Shown here in pieces: positions 16,506 to 23,663 of a stretch of DNA of 64,000 nt; position 1 is the stretch's first letter; each line of letters starts with the position of its first letter. Below the pieces are notes generated by a model. The model was not told the DNA's origin, searched no databases, and was given only the letters and a program-made list of their open reading frames with translations. Origin of the DNA: Limnochorda pilosa (GTDB lineage Bacteria > Bacillota > Limnochordia > Limnochordales > Limnochordaceae); the NCBI RefSeq assembly GCF_001544015.1, contig NZ_AP014924.1, positions 744,001 through 808,000 of the forward strand. The letters run 5' to 3'. A program made the translations under genes and the position numbers.

Positions 16506-17564
16506 TCACCTCCCCGTCGCGCCCATCGCCTCGGGTCCCGCACCGGGCAGCGCGTCCGGCGAGCCCTCGGGGGAGTGCTGGGCGCCGGCCGGCGGCTCCA
16601 GGAAGCCCCGGAAGGCACGGACCCCCAGGAACCGGTCGAATTCAGACCAGGTCTCCAGCGTCGCCTGCCGCCCCTTCCCCTCGATGAGCTGGCGGAACTG
16701 GTTCAGACGGGCACTCACCAGGTCCGCGTAGTGGAGGACCTGGGCGTTCAGCGTCTGGGGGACCACCACCGCGCCGTGCTCCTGCAGCCCGTGGTGGCTC
16801 AGGATGCAGTGGATCAGCTCCTGGGCCAGAGGCTCGGGGAAGCCGTCGATGGCAGCCGCCTCCTGCTCTACCCACCGGGCCCCCTGGTAGAGGTGCCCGT
16901 AGAGCCGCCCCAGGTCGGTTTGGCGGAAAGCCATACCGTCCATGGCGTACTCTTCGAGCTTGCCCACATCGTGCAGGAGCACGGCCGCGACCACCAGGTC
17001 CTCGTTGACGTACTCCGGGTGGAGGGAGCAGAGGGTGCGGGCGATGCGCACCATCTCCAGCACGTGCTCCAGCAGTCCGCCCACGTACGCGTGGTGGACC
17101 CCTGTTGCGGCCGTGTGGCGCACGTAGCGGCGCAGGCCCTCGCTGCCGGGAGAGAAGAAGCGCGCGAGCAGCGCCTGCAACCACGGGTCCCGGACCCCCG
17201 AGACGACCTCCTGAAGCTCGGCCTCCATCTCCCCCAGCGGCCGGCGGGAGGAGGGGAGGTACGCCTCCTCCTCGATCTCCTCGGGCGTGGCCCGCCGCAG
17301 GCGGAAGACGGTGAACTGCTCCTGCCCCCGGTAGGTGCCGAGCTCCGTCTCCACCTTCACGACGCTTCCGTCGTCGAAGCTCTTCCACAGGGACTCGGCA
17401 TCGTCCCAGGCCACCGCGGGGAGGCGGCCCGTCCGGTCCGAGAGGTGGAGCCGGAGGAAGGCCTTCCCGTTCTGGGTGCGGGCCAGCTCCTTGTCGGAGG
17501 CGACGAAGAAGTCCGCCAGCCGCTCCCCGGGCCGCAGGTCTTCGATGAAGCGCCGCTTGAACAC
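16506..17564 (-). CDS. yhaM: 3'-5' exoribonuclease YhaM family protein
   Basis: A 352-residue cytoplasmic exoribonuclease of the YhaM/CBF1 family. An N-terminal OB-fold (about residues 10-100, with TQNGKAFLRLHLSDRTGRLPA) binds single-stranded nucleic acid. A C-terminal HD phosphohydrolase domain follows, with metal ligands in GLLEHVLEMV, AVLLHDVGKLEEY and CILSHHG. The domain order and length match the Bacillus enzyme. GTG 17564 has GGGGAG about nine bases upstream; GTG 17585 is an alternative adding seven residues. It precedes the UroD-like gene by 10 bp and follows a coiled-coil protein gene on the same strand. Confidence 0.92.
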   Translation of the reverse strand: MFKRRFIEDLRPGERLADFFVASDKELARTQNGKAFLRLHLSDRTGRLPAVAWDDAESLWKSFDDGSVVKVETELGTYRGQEQFTVFRLRRATPEEIEEEAYLPSSRRPLGEMEAELQEVVSGVRDPWLQALLARFFSPGSEGLRRYVRHTAATGVHHAYVGGLLEHVLEMVRIARTLCSLHPEYVNEDLVVAAVLLHDVGKLEEYAMDGMAFRQTDLGRLYGHLYQGARWVEQEAAAIDGFPEPLAQELIHCILSHHGLQEHGAVVVPQTLNAQVLHYADLVSARLNQFRQLIEGKGRQATLETWSEFDRFLGVRAFRGFLEPPAGAQHSPEGSPDALPGAGPEAMGATGR

Positions 17565-17619
17565 GTGGCATCTCTCCCCGGGCACGGTTCGACGCGGCGC
17601 CCACCGTCCCTGCCGGTGG

Positions 17620-18177
17620 CTACCTCGTCTCGCCGTCTTCCCCGTGCCCGACCAGCCCGAGCTCCTTCAGAAGGTTCTCCTTACGCCCGAAGGCGTAGGT
17701 GATCTGGTTGTAGTTCAGGCCCGCGGCGTCAGCCACCGTCTTCAGGTTCACGAGCTCTCCCCGCGAGGCCATCTCCCGGGCGACCTGGAGGGCGCGCTCG
17801 CGCACCTCTTGCTTGGGCGTCCGGCGCCGCCGCTGCTTGCGGGCGGGGGCGACCGCCGGCCTGCGACCGCGACGCGCGGCGCGAACCGCCCGGCGCCGGG
17901 CGCCGCCGGCAGGCTCCTGAACCTCGGCCACCTCGGACGGTCCGGCCTCGAGGGTTTCCGTGGCGGCCCCGGCCCCGGCAAGGCGGGGTTGCGATTCCAG
18001 CCGCTCGAGGCGGGCCTGCAGCGCGGCCACCTCGGCCCGGAGGGCCTCCACCTGGGCCGGTTCGGTCCGGGAGGCGTGCACGGCCAGCTGCTGCGACAGG
18101 GCGCCGAAGAAGCTCAGCATGGCTTCGGCCGCCTCGCGTCCGATCTGCGCGTACGTCTCTTTCGTTGCGTCGGCCAA
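17620..18177 (-). CDS. Coiled-coil protein with basic linker and C-terminal HTH-like domain
   Basis: Not recognised. The protein has 185 residues in three parts. The N-terminal part is helical (TYAQIGREAAEAMLSFFGA) followed by a heptad-like coiled coil (VEALRAEVAALQARLERLE, about residues 43-62). The middle is an arginine/lysine/alanine-rich linker (RRRAVRAARRGRRPAVAP, KQRRRR), which would bind nucleic acid. The C-terminal part (RGELVNLKTVADAAGLNYNQ) looks like a helix-turn-helix. It starts at a TTG (18177) behind AAGGGTGA. The position just upstream of yhaM on the same strand suggests an operon and an RNA/DNA-related role, as inference. Confidence 0.65.
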   Translation of the reverse strand: MADATKETYAQIGREAAEAMLSFFGALSQQLAVHASRTEPAQVEALRAEVAALQARLERLESQPRLAGAGAATETLEAGPSEVAEVQEPAGGARRRAVRAARRGRRPAVAPARKQRRRRTPKQEVRERALQVAREMASRGELVNLKTVADAAGLNYNQITYAFGRKENLLKELGLVGHGEDGETR

Positions 18178-18380
18178 AGAGGCTCACCCTTTCGTGATGG
18201 AGCGCGAACGTCTCGGGTTCCGTGGTCATCTTTCCCAACCTGGGCTTGCCTGCAAACATACTCCAGCGACTTCATAATACCTTTTCAAAGCCCGAGGCGG
18301 AATATCCTGGCACGCGATTCGTGACGCGAGGCGGTACGGAGACCCTGGACAACGAGGTCTCGGAGGCATATCATGGCCTC

Positions 18381-19151
18381 ATGCACCCGCCCTCGCTCTC
18401 CACGGTTTCCGGGCCCGCCCCCTCCTGGCCCGGGCGCCTGGCCGCCCTCGCAAGCCGCCTGGCGACCTTCGTGGCCGGTATGGCCGTGCTGTCGGCCGGG
18501 ATCCTCCTGGTGGTGAAGAGCCCCTGGGGCGCCGCCGCCTGGGACGTCTTCCACCTGGGCGTCTCGGGCCGAACGGGCCTCTCCCTGGGTGCGGTGATCA
18601 TCCTGGTGAGCGTGGCGGTGGTCCTGATTACCCTGGCTCTGGGGGGCGCCTGGGCCGTGCGGCTCGGCACGCTGCTCAACACCTTCCTGGCCGGTGCCTT
18701 CGTGGACGTCTACGAGCTCCTCCACCTCTTTCGCGAACCCGCCGGCTGGCTCTGGGGTGCCGGGTACCTTCTGGCCGGCATCCTGGCCATGTCTTTCGGA
18801 ATGGTGCTCTACCTGCGTACCGGCCTGGGTGCGGGCGCCCGGGACGGGCTCATGCTGGTGGTGAGCCAGCGCACCCGCCTTACCGCAGGCCAGGCCAAGG
18901 TGGTCATCGAGGTCTCGGTGGCCATGGTGGGCTGGCTCCTGGGCGGCCCCCTGGGGGTGGGCTCGGTGGCGGTGGCGGTGGCCGCCGGCCCCTGCTCGGA
19001 CCTCTTCTTCCGCCTCCTGGGACCCGGCGCCCTCGGCGACCGGGTGCGGATTCCACACCCGGCCGGCGGTTCCGGCGCTCCGGCTGGAACACGCGGCGTG
19101 CCTGCCTCGCAGCCCCAGCAGGAAGTCCTGATGCCAGAGGGAAAGGAGTAA
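18381..19151 (+). CDS. YczE/YitT-family integral membrane protein
   Basis: A 256-residue membrane protein resembling the YczE/YyaS/YitT family, whose biochemical role is not established. Five hydrophobic segments are visible, including LATFVAGMAVLSAGILLVV, LGAVIILVSVAVVLITLAL and GYLLAGILAMSFGMVLYL. Family-like motifs are SPWGAAAWDVFHLGVS and TGLGAGARDGLMLVVSQRT. The start is uncertain: ATG 18381 has GGAGG 14 bp upstream, longer than ideal. The last about 40 residues are a hydrophilic tail. Transcribed divergently from the coiled-coil protein gene. Confidence 0.78.
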   Translation: MHPPSLSTVSGPAPSWPGRLAALASRLATFVAGMAVLSAGILLVVKSPWGAAAWDVFHLGVSGRTGLSLGAVIILVSVAVVLITLALGGAWAVRLGTLLNTFLAGAFVDVYELLHLFREPAGWLWGAGYLLAGILAMSFGMVLYLRTGLGAGARDGLMLVVSQRTRLTAGQAKVVIEVSVAMVGWLLGGPLGVGSVAVAVAAGPCSDLFFRLLGPGALGDRVRIPHPAGGSGAPAGTRGVPASQPQQEVLMPEGKE

Positions 19152-19356
19152 CCGAGGGGCCCTGGCGATCGTGACCCGCCGGGCCCTGTGGCGCGCCCCC
19201 GGGAGCGGGAAGGCAGCCGCTCGGGCACACCGGGAACGCCCGGCGGGGCGGCGCACCCCCGGGTGCGGGCGCCTCAGGGCCCCTGCGCCCGCGGCCCCTG
19301 CAGGTACCCGTGCAGGTATCCGGCCGGGAGCCCGGCCGTCCAAGGGAGGTTTCCCC

Positions 19357-19815
19357 ATGGCGTACGTTCGGGTCCGGGAGGGTGAGGCGCTGCCGCCCGT
19401 GGCGGGCGAGACCCAGCTCGGACCCATCGACCTGGCCGACTTCCGGGGCCGGCAGGCCGTGGTCCTCTACTTCTACCCGAAGGACAGCACGCCCGGGTGA
19501 ACCAAGGAGGCCGCCGGCTTTCAGAGCCGCCTCGCGGAGTTCCGCGAGCTCAACGTGCAGGTGGTCGGCTGTAGCGTGGATTCGGTGCGGTCGCACCAGC
19601 GCTTCGCGGAGAAACAGGGGCTCGAGTTCCCGCTCATCAGCGACGCCGGCAAGACCATCACCTCCAGCCTGGGGGTGCTGAACGAGCGGGGAAACTCGGC
19701 CCGGCGCACCACCCTGGTCGTCGACCGGGATGGGATCGTCCAGAAGATCTTCGAGGACGTGAAGGTTCCGGGACACGTGGAAAAGGTCCTGGAGGCCGTT
19801 CGAAAGCTCGTCTGA
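19357..19815 (+). CDS. bcp: Peroxiredoxin (BCP/PrxQ type), candidate selenoprotein with in-frame TGA
   Basis: Reduces hydrogen peroxide and organic hydroperoxides. Read through the TGA at 19498-19500, the gene gives a complete 152-residue BCP-type peroxiredoxin. Before the TGA it reads VVLYFYPKDSTPG, and after it TKEAAGFQSRLAEFREL. Family members read PGCTKEACGF, so the TGA falls exactly on the peroxidatic cysteine (position 48). Downstream family sequence (VQVVGCSVDSVRSHQRFAEK, FPLISDAGK, TTLVVDRDGIVQKIF) stays in the same frame to a normal TGA at 19813-19815. The usual resolving cysteine five residues later is Ala, so it would act as a 1-Sec enzyme. ATG 19357 has an ideal AAGGGAGGT site. 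A hairpin follows the TGA. The alternative is a Cys-to-stop mutation or sequencing error. selA/selB/selD/selC are not in this window. Confidence 0.78.
19507..19533 (+). promoter_or_regulatory. SECIS-like hairpin after the in-frame TGA
   Basis: Outer stem GAGG (19507-19510) pairs with CCTC (19530-19533). After a 4-nt left-hand bulge, the inner stem CGGCT (19515-19519) pairs with AGCCG (19525-19529). The 5-nt apical loop TTCAG contains a guanine. The loop begins 20 nt after the TGA, within the spacing known for bacterial SECIS elements. Confidence 0.55.
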
Positions 19816-19894
19816 GGCTCCCGCCCGGGGCCGGAGCGGCCGGCCGCCCTGCGGCGGGCGCCGGGGAGACCGAGGGAAAGGGGAGAGCCTTCAG

Positions 19895-21442
19895 GTGGTA
19901 CCCGAGTTTCGCAACGACCCGATGATCGACTTCTCCGTGCCGGAGAACCGCCGGGCCATGGAGGAGACCCTCGCCCGTGTGCGGGGCGAGCTGGGCCGGG
20001 AGTACCCCCTGGTGATCGGGGGCCAGAAGGTCTGGACCGGGGGGCGCATCCGCTCCATCAACCCGTCGAACAACCGGGAGCTGGTGGGGCTGGTGGCCAA
20101 GGCGACCGCGCGTGAGGCCGAGCAGGCCCTGGAGGCCGCCTGGGACGCGTTCCCCCAGTGGAGCGCCATGACCGCCCCCGCCCGGGCCCGCCTGCTCTTC
20201 AAGGCGGCCGCCATCATGCGGCGCCGCAAGATGGAGCTCTCGGCCTGGGAAGTGGTGGAGGCGGGCAAGACCTGGGACGAGGCCGTGGGCGACGTCAACG
20301 AGGCCATCGACTTCATGGAGTACTACGGTCGCGAGGCGATCCGCCTGGCGGAGCCCCACGAGCTCACCCCCTTCCCGGGCGAGGAGACCGAGGCGTTCTG
20401 GATCCCCCTGGGGGTGGGCGTCATCATCCCGCCCTGGAACTTCCCGCTCGCGATCCTGACGGGCATGACCACCGGCCCCGTGGCCGCAGGGAACACGGTG
20501 ATCCTCAAGCCGGCCAGCGCCACTCCCGTCATCGGTGCCAAGTTCATGGAGGTCATGGAGGAGGCGGGCCTGCCGCCGGGCGTCATCAACTTCCTGCCCG
20601 GAAGCGGCGGAGAGATCGGCGACTTCCTGGTGAGCCACCCCCGCACCCGCTTCATCAGCTTCACGGGCTCCATGGAGGTGGGGCTCCGCATCAACCAGCT
20701 CGCGGCCGAGCCCCACGAGGGCCAGATCTGGGTGAAGCGGGTCGTGGCCGAGATGGGCGGAAAGGACGCCATCGTCGTCGACGAGACCGCCGACTTGGAC
20801 GCCGCCGCCGAAGGGATCGTCGCCTCGGCCTTCGGCTACCAGGGGCAGAAGTGCTCGGCCTGCTCCCGGGCGATCCTGGTGGACGCCGTGTACGACCAGG
20901 TCCTCGCGAAGATCGTGGAGCGCACCCGGGCGCTGCGGGTGGGCGACCCAGCCGCGGCAGGGACCCAGGTGGCCGCGGTCATCGACCAGGCTGCCTACGA
21001 GAAGATCCTCTCCTACATCGAGATCGGCAAGCAGGAGGGCCGCGTGGTGGCCGGGGGCGAGAAGGGCGACGAGACGGGCTTCTTCATCCAGCCCACCGTC
21101 ATCGCCGACGTGAACCCGAACGCCCGCATCGCCCAGGAGGAGATCTTCGGACCGGTCCTGGCCGTCATCCGGGCCAGGGACTACGACGACGCGCTCCGCA
21201 TCGCCAACGGAACCATGTACGGGCTCACGGGTTCGGTCTACTCCCGCGACCGGGTGCGCCTGGAGAGGGCCCGCCGGGAGTTCCACGTGGGAAACCTCTA
21301 CTTCAACCGCAAGTGCACAGGCTCGCTGGTGGGCGTCCACCCCTTCGGCGGCTTCAACATGTCGGGCACCGACGCCAAGACCGGCAGCCACGAGTACCTG
21401 CTGAACTTCCTGCAGGCCAAGGCCGTCTCCGAGAAGCTCTGA
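19895..21442 (+). CDS. rocA: L-glutamate gamma-semialdehyde (1-pyrroline-5-carboxylate) dehydrogenase
   Basis: Oxidises glutamate-5-semialdehyde to glutamate with NAD+, the second step of proline and arginine breakdown. The 515-residue length fits the RocA/PruA1 family. Motifs are IPPWNFPLAILTGMT (cofactor pocket), FTGSMEVGLRIN, VVAEMGGKDAIVV with the general-base Glu, and YQGQKCSACSRAIL with the catalytic Cys. The C-terminus has FGGFNMSGTDAKTGS, diagnostic of this subfamily compared with general aldehyde dehydrogenases. GTG 19895 follows AAAGGGGAG. No proline dehydrogenase gene is next to it. It is 80 bp downstream of the candidate selenoprotein and might be cotranscribed. Confidence 0.94.
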   Translation: MVPEFRNDPMIDFSVPENRRAMEETLARVRGELGREYPLVIGGQKVWTGGRIRSINPSNNRELVGLVAKATAREAEQALEAAWDAFPQWSAMTAPARARLLFKAAAIMRRRKMELSAWEVVEAGKTWDEAVGDVNEAIDFMEYYGREAIRLAEPHELTPFPGEETEAFWIPLGVGVIIPPWNFPLAILTGMTTGPVAAGNTVILKPASATPVIGAKFMEVMEEAGLPPGVINFLPGSGGEIGDFLVSHPRTRFISFTGSMEVGLRINQLAAEPHEGQIWVKRVVAEMGGKDAIVVDETADLDAAAEGIVASAFGYQGQKCSACSRAILVDAVYDQVLAKIVERTRALRVGDPAAAGTQVAAVIDQAAYEKILSYIEIGKQEGRVVAGGEKGDETGFFIQPTVIADVNPNARIAQEEIFGPVLAVIRARDYDDALRIANGTMYGLTGSVYSRDRVRLERARREFHVGNLYFNRKCTGSLVGVHPFGGFNMSGTDAKTGSHEYLLNFLQAKAVSEKL

Positions 21443-21505
21443 GCGGCAGCCTCACCCACGAGGTGGCGGGCCGCGTCCCTTCGGAAAGAAGGGGCGCGGA
21501 CGTCC

Positions 21506-21535
21506 TTGTCCCCGGCGCGGCCGCGTGGCTATAAT
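21506..21535 (+). promoter_or_regulatory. Sigma-A-type promoter of the AhpE-like peroxiredoxin
   Basis: -35 TTGTCC (21506-21511), 18-bp spacer, and a perfect -10 TATAAT (21530-21535), 90 bp before the peroxiredoxin start. It is one of the few consensus -10 boxes in this GC-rich window. Confidence 0.65.
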
Positions 21536-21624
21536 GTCGCGGGCGTCGCGGCGGCCCCGGCCGGGGACCCTTCGCCGTGCGCCGGCACCCACATCTCCTG
21601 ATCCCCCGAGGAGGCATGCCCCCC

Positions 21625-22086
21625 ATGAATGTTGGAGACCGCGCCCCCGACTTCACGCTGAAGGCCACCGGTCCCGATCAGGTGAGCCTGAGCGACTACC
21701 GTGGCAAGAACGTGGTGCTGCTCTTCTTCCCGCTGGCCTTCAGCCCCGTGTGCACCGAGGAGCTCTGCGGGGTGCGCGACGGGCTGTCCGAGTTCAAGGG
21801 CCTGAAGGCGGACGTCCTGGCCATCAGCGTGGACAGCCCCTACACCCTCAAGGCCTTCGCGCAGGCGGAGAACCTGCCGTTCCCGCTCCTTTCGGACTTC
21901 AACAAGGAGGTCGCCCCCAGGTACGGCGCGTACTACGAGGACCTGGCGGGGCTGAAGGGCGTGGCCAAGCGGGCGGCCTTCGTGGTGGACGGGGACGGCA
22001 TCGTCCGGTACCGCTGGGTTTCCGACGTGGCCACCCGCCTGCCGGACATGGGTGCCATCAAGTCAGCCCTCGCGGCCCTCGCGTGA
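21625..22086 (+). CDS. Peroxiredoxin, AhpE type
   Basis: A 153-residue thiol peroxidase, the same size as mycobacterial AhpE. It starts MNVGDRAPDFTLKATGPD and carries the active site FPLAFSPVCTEELCGVRD. The peroxidatic cysteine is in PVCTEE and a second cysteine lies five residues on. A conserved arginine is seen in the later LVVEG-like segment (KRAAFVVDGDGIVRYRW). I choose ATG 21625, 10 bp after GAGGAGG; ATG 21616 lies too close to that site. It has its own promoter. Together with the candidate selenoprotein 2 kb upstream it gives the locus one Sec-type and one Cys-type peroxiredoxin. Confidence 0.93.
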   Translation: MNVGDRAPDFTLKATGPDQVSLSDYRGKNVVLLFFPLAFSPVCTEELCGVRDGLSEFKGLKADVLAISVDSPYTLKAFAQAENLPFPLLSDFNKEVAPRYGAYYEDLAGLKGVAKRAAFVVDGDGIVRYRWVSDVATRLPDMGAIKSALAALA

Positions 22087-22211
22087 CGGCGTGAGGTCCG
22101 GAGGCTTCTCGTCGCATCTCCGATGAGGTAGAATGGCAGGCGGGAGCCGCGCCGGCCTGCCCGCGCCCGATCCTTTCCGGCGTGGGAAGGCCATGGGGCG
22201 GTCCCGCGCGA

Positions 22212-22288
22212 GGCGGCGTGGCCAAGCGGCTAAGGCAACGGCCCTGCAAGGCCGTGATCCCGCGGTTCGACTCCCGGCGCCGCCTCCA
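22212..22288 (+). tRNA. tRNA-Cys (GCA)
   Basis: Cloverleaf visible: acceptor GGCGGCG (22212-22218) pairs with CGCCGCC (22278-22284). The anticodon stem ACGGC/GCCGT encloses a loop with anticodon GCA. The T-loop has TTCGACT. The discriminator base is T (U73), the identity base for cysteine, and CCA is encoded at 22286-22288. Confidence 0.95.
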
Positions 22289-22344
22289 CTTCTCTCCTCC
22301 CGCCCGGCGGGTGGGAACTCTTGCTGCTCGGGGTGGGCTGCCGC

Positions 22345-22869
22345 GTGGACAGCGACGAGAACCTGGTGGTCGAGGCCTTCATCGAGATCCCCAAGTACAG
22401 CGCCAACAAGTACGAGTACGACCACGATCGGCACGTCTTCCGGCTGGACCGCACCCTCTACAGCCCCATCCACTACCCCGCCGACTACGGCTTCATCCCC
22501 GACACCCTCGCAGAGGACGGCGACCCGCTGGACATCCTAGTGCTCCTCACCACGCCCACCTTCCCGGGCTGCCTGGTGGAGGCCCGGGTGATCGGCGCGC
22601 TCTCCATGGAGGATGAGAAGGGCGTGGACACCAAGATCCTCGGCGTCTCCCTGGGAGATCCCCGCTTCAACGAGGTCCGGGAGCTGGACCAGCTGCCGGC
22701 GCACATCAAGAGGGAGATCGGCTACTTCTTCACGGTCTACAAGGACCTGGAGGGGAAGCCGGTGCAGGTGGAAGGCTGGCACGATCGAACCTTCGCGGTC
22801 CAGGTGATCGAGGCCGCCCGGGACAGCCACCGGCTCCGCCGGGGACAGATGCCCACCAGCCAGGAATAG
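22345..22869 (+). CDS. ppa: Inorganic pyrophosphatase (family I)
   Basis: Hydrolyses pyrophosphate to two phosphates, pulling biosynthetic reactions forward. About 174 residues, typical for the soluble Mg-dependent family. Motifs are FIEIPKYSANKYEYD with the substrate lysine and tyrosine, SPIHYPADYGFIPDTLAEDGDPLDILVL with the signature DGDPLD, and a second acidic cluster in MEDEKGVDTKILGV. A start at GTG 22345 places LVVEAFIEIPK near the N-terminus as in homologues; TTG 22321 would add eight residues. It lies 56 bp after the tRNA-Cys CCA end and may share its transcript. Confidence 0.94.
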   Translation: MDSDENLVVEAFIEIPKYSANKYEYDHDRHVFRLDRTLYSPIHYPADYGFIPDTLAEDGDPLDILVLLTTPTFPGCLVEARVIGALSMEDEKGVDTKILGVSLGDPRFNEVRELDQLPAHIKREIGYFFTVYKDLEGKPVQVEGWHDRTFAVQVIEAARDSHRLRRGQMPTSQE

Positions 22870-22913
22870 GTCCAACTGACGCCTTCTGAAACCTCCTGCT
22901 TCGGCCCGGGCCG

Positions 22914-22942
22914 TTGACACGTCCTCTCCGGGCCTCTAGGAT
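22914..22942 (+). promoter_or_regulatory. Feo operon promoter
   Basis: Perfect -35 TTGACA (22914-22919), 17-bp spacer, -10 TAGGAT (22937-22942). It is about 50 bp before the first feo gene and is immediately followed by the Fur-box-like sequence. Confidence 0.8.
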
Positions 22943-22961
22943 GAAAGTGAAAATCAGTCTC
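22943..22961 (+). promoter_or_regulatory. Fur-box-like operator of the Feo operon
   Basis: The 19 bases at 22943-22961 match the classical Fur box (GATAATGATAATCATTATC) at 14 positions. They directly abut the -10 element, where a bound repressor would block transcription start. This fits iron-repressed expression of ferrous iron uptake. Confidence 0.65.
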
Positions 22962-22991
22962 TCCCATGCGGGTGCGAGAAGGTGTCAGAAG

Positions 22992-23663
22992 ATGCTTAAT
23001 AATAACCGCTGGCAACAAGGTGGAGCGACCCGACCCGGCGCGGCGACCGAGCGGCCCCAGCGGGTGGTCCGACCCGCGTCCGGGGGAGAGACGGAACCGG
23101 CCGGGAGCAGCTGCTGCCACAGCGCCACCGGCCTTCGCCGGGCCCGACAGGGTGCCCGCCGGGTGGTGCTGGTGGGCAGCCCCAACGTAGGGAAGAGCGC
23201 ACTCTTCAACGCCCTGACGGGCGCGTACGTGACCGTCTCGAACTACCCCGGTACCACGGTGGAGCTCACCCGCGGCGCCGGCCGCCTGGGGGACGAGGAG
23301 GTCGAGCTGGTGGACACCCCCGGCTTCTACTCGTTCCTCCCCGTGAGCGAGGAGGAGCGGGTGACCCGCCACCTCCTGTTGACGGAACAGCCGGACCTGG
23401 TGCTCCACGTGGTGGAGGCCGTCGCCCTCGACCGGATGCTCGCCCTCACCCTCCAGCTGCTGGAGGCCGGCTTCACGGTCATCCTGGTGCTCAACATGAT
23501 GGACGAGTGCGAGCGGCTGGGGCTCTCGGTGGACGTGGCCGGGCTCTCGGCCCGGCTGGGCATCCCCGTGGTGGCCACCGTGGCTTCTCGCGGCCTGGGG
23601 CTGGACGAGCTCCGGAGGGAGGTGGCGCTCCATGGGCGTCGCATCCTTGAGCCGGCCGTTTGA
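22992..23663 (+). CDS. feoB: FeoB N-terminal GTPase domain protein
   Basis: The G-protein half of the ferrous iron transporter FeoB, encoded as its own 223-residue protein. G motifs are G1 GSPNVGKSALFN, G2 with the threonine in NYPGTTVE, G3 DTPGFYS, G4 NMMDE (in place of NxxD with following D/E) and a G5-like region. The first about 60 residues are low complexity and include CCHSATG, a cysteine-histidine cluster seen at the N-terminus of some clostridial-type FeoB proteins. ATG 22992 has AGAAGGTG 8 bp upstream and lies just after the promoter. Earlier ATGs fall within the promoter and operator. The 3' end overlaps the membrane-domain gene by 32 bp in another frame. Confidence 0.9.
   Translation: MLNNNRWQQGGATRPGAATERPQRVVRPASGGETEPAGSSCCHSATGLRRARQGARRVVLVGSPNVGKSALFNALTGAYVTVSNYPGTTVELTRGAGRLGDEEVELVDTPGFYSFLPVSEEERVTRHLLLTEQPDLVLHVVEAVALDRMLALTLQLLEAGFTVILVLNMMDECERLGLSVDVAGLSARLGIPVVATVASRGLGLDELRREVALHGRRILEPAV

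Noticed and set aside
18222-18380. N-terminal extension of the YczE-like protein to ATG 18222
   Set aside because: The extra 53 residues are unlike the family and overlap the divergent promoter region.
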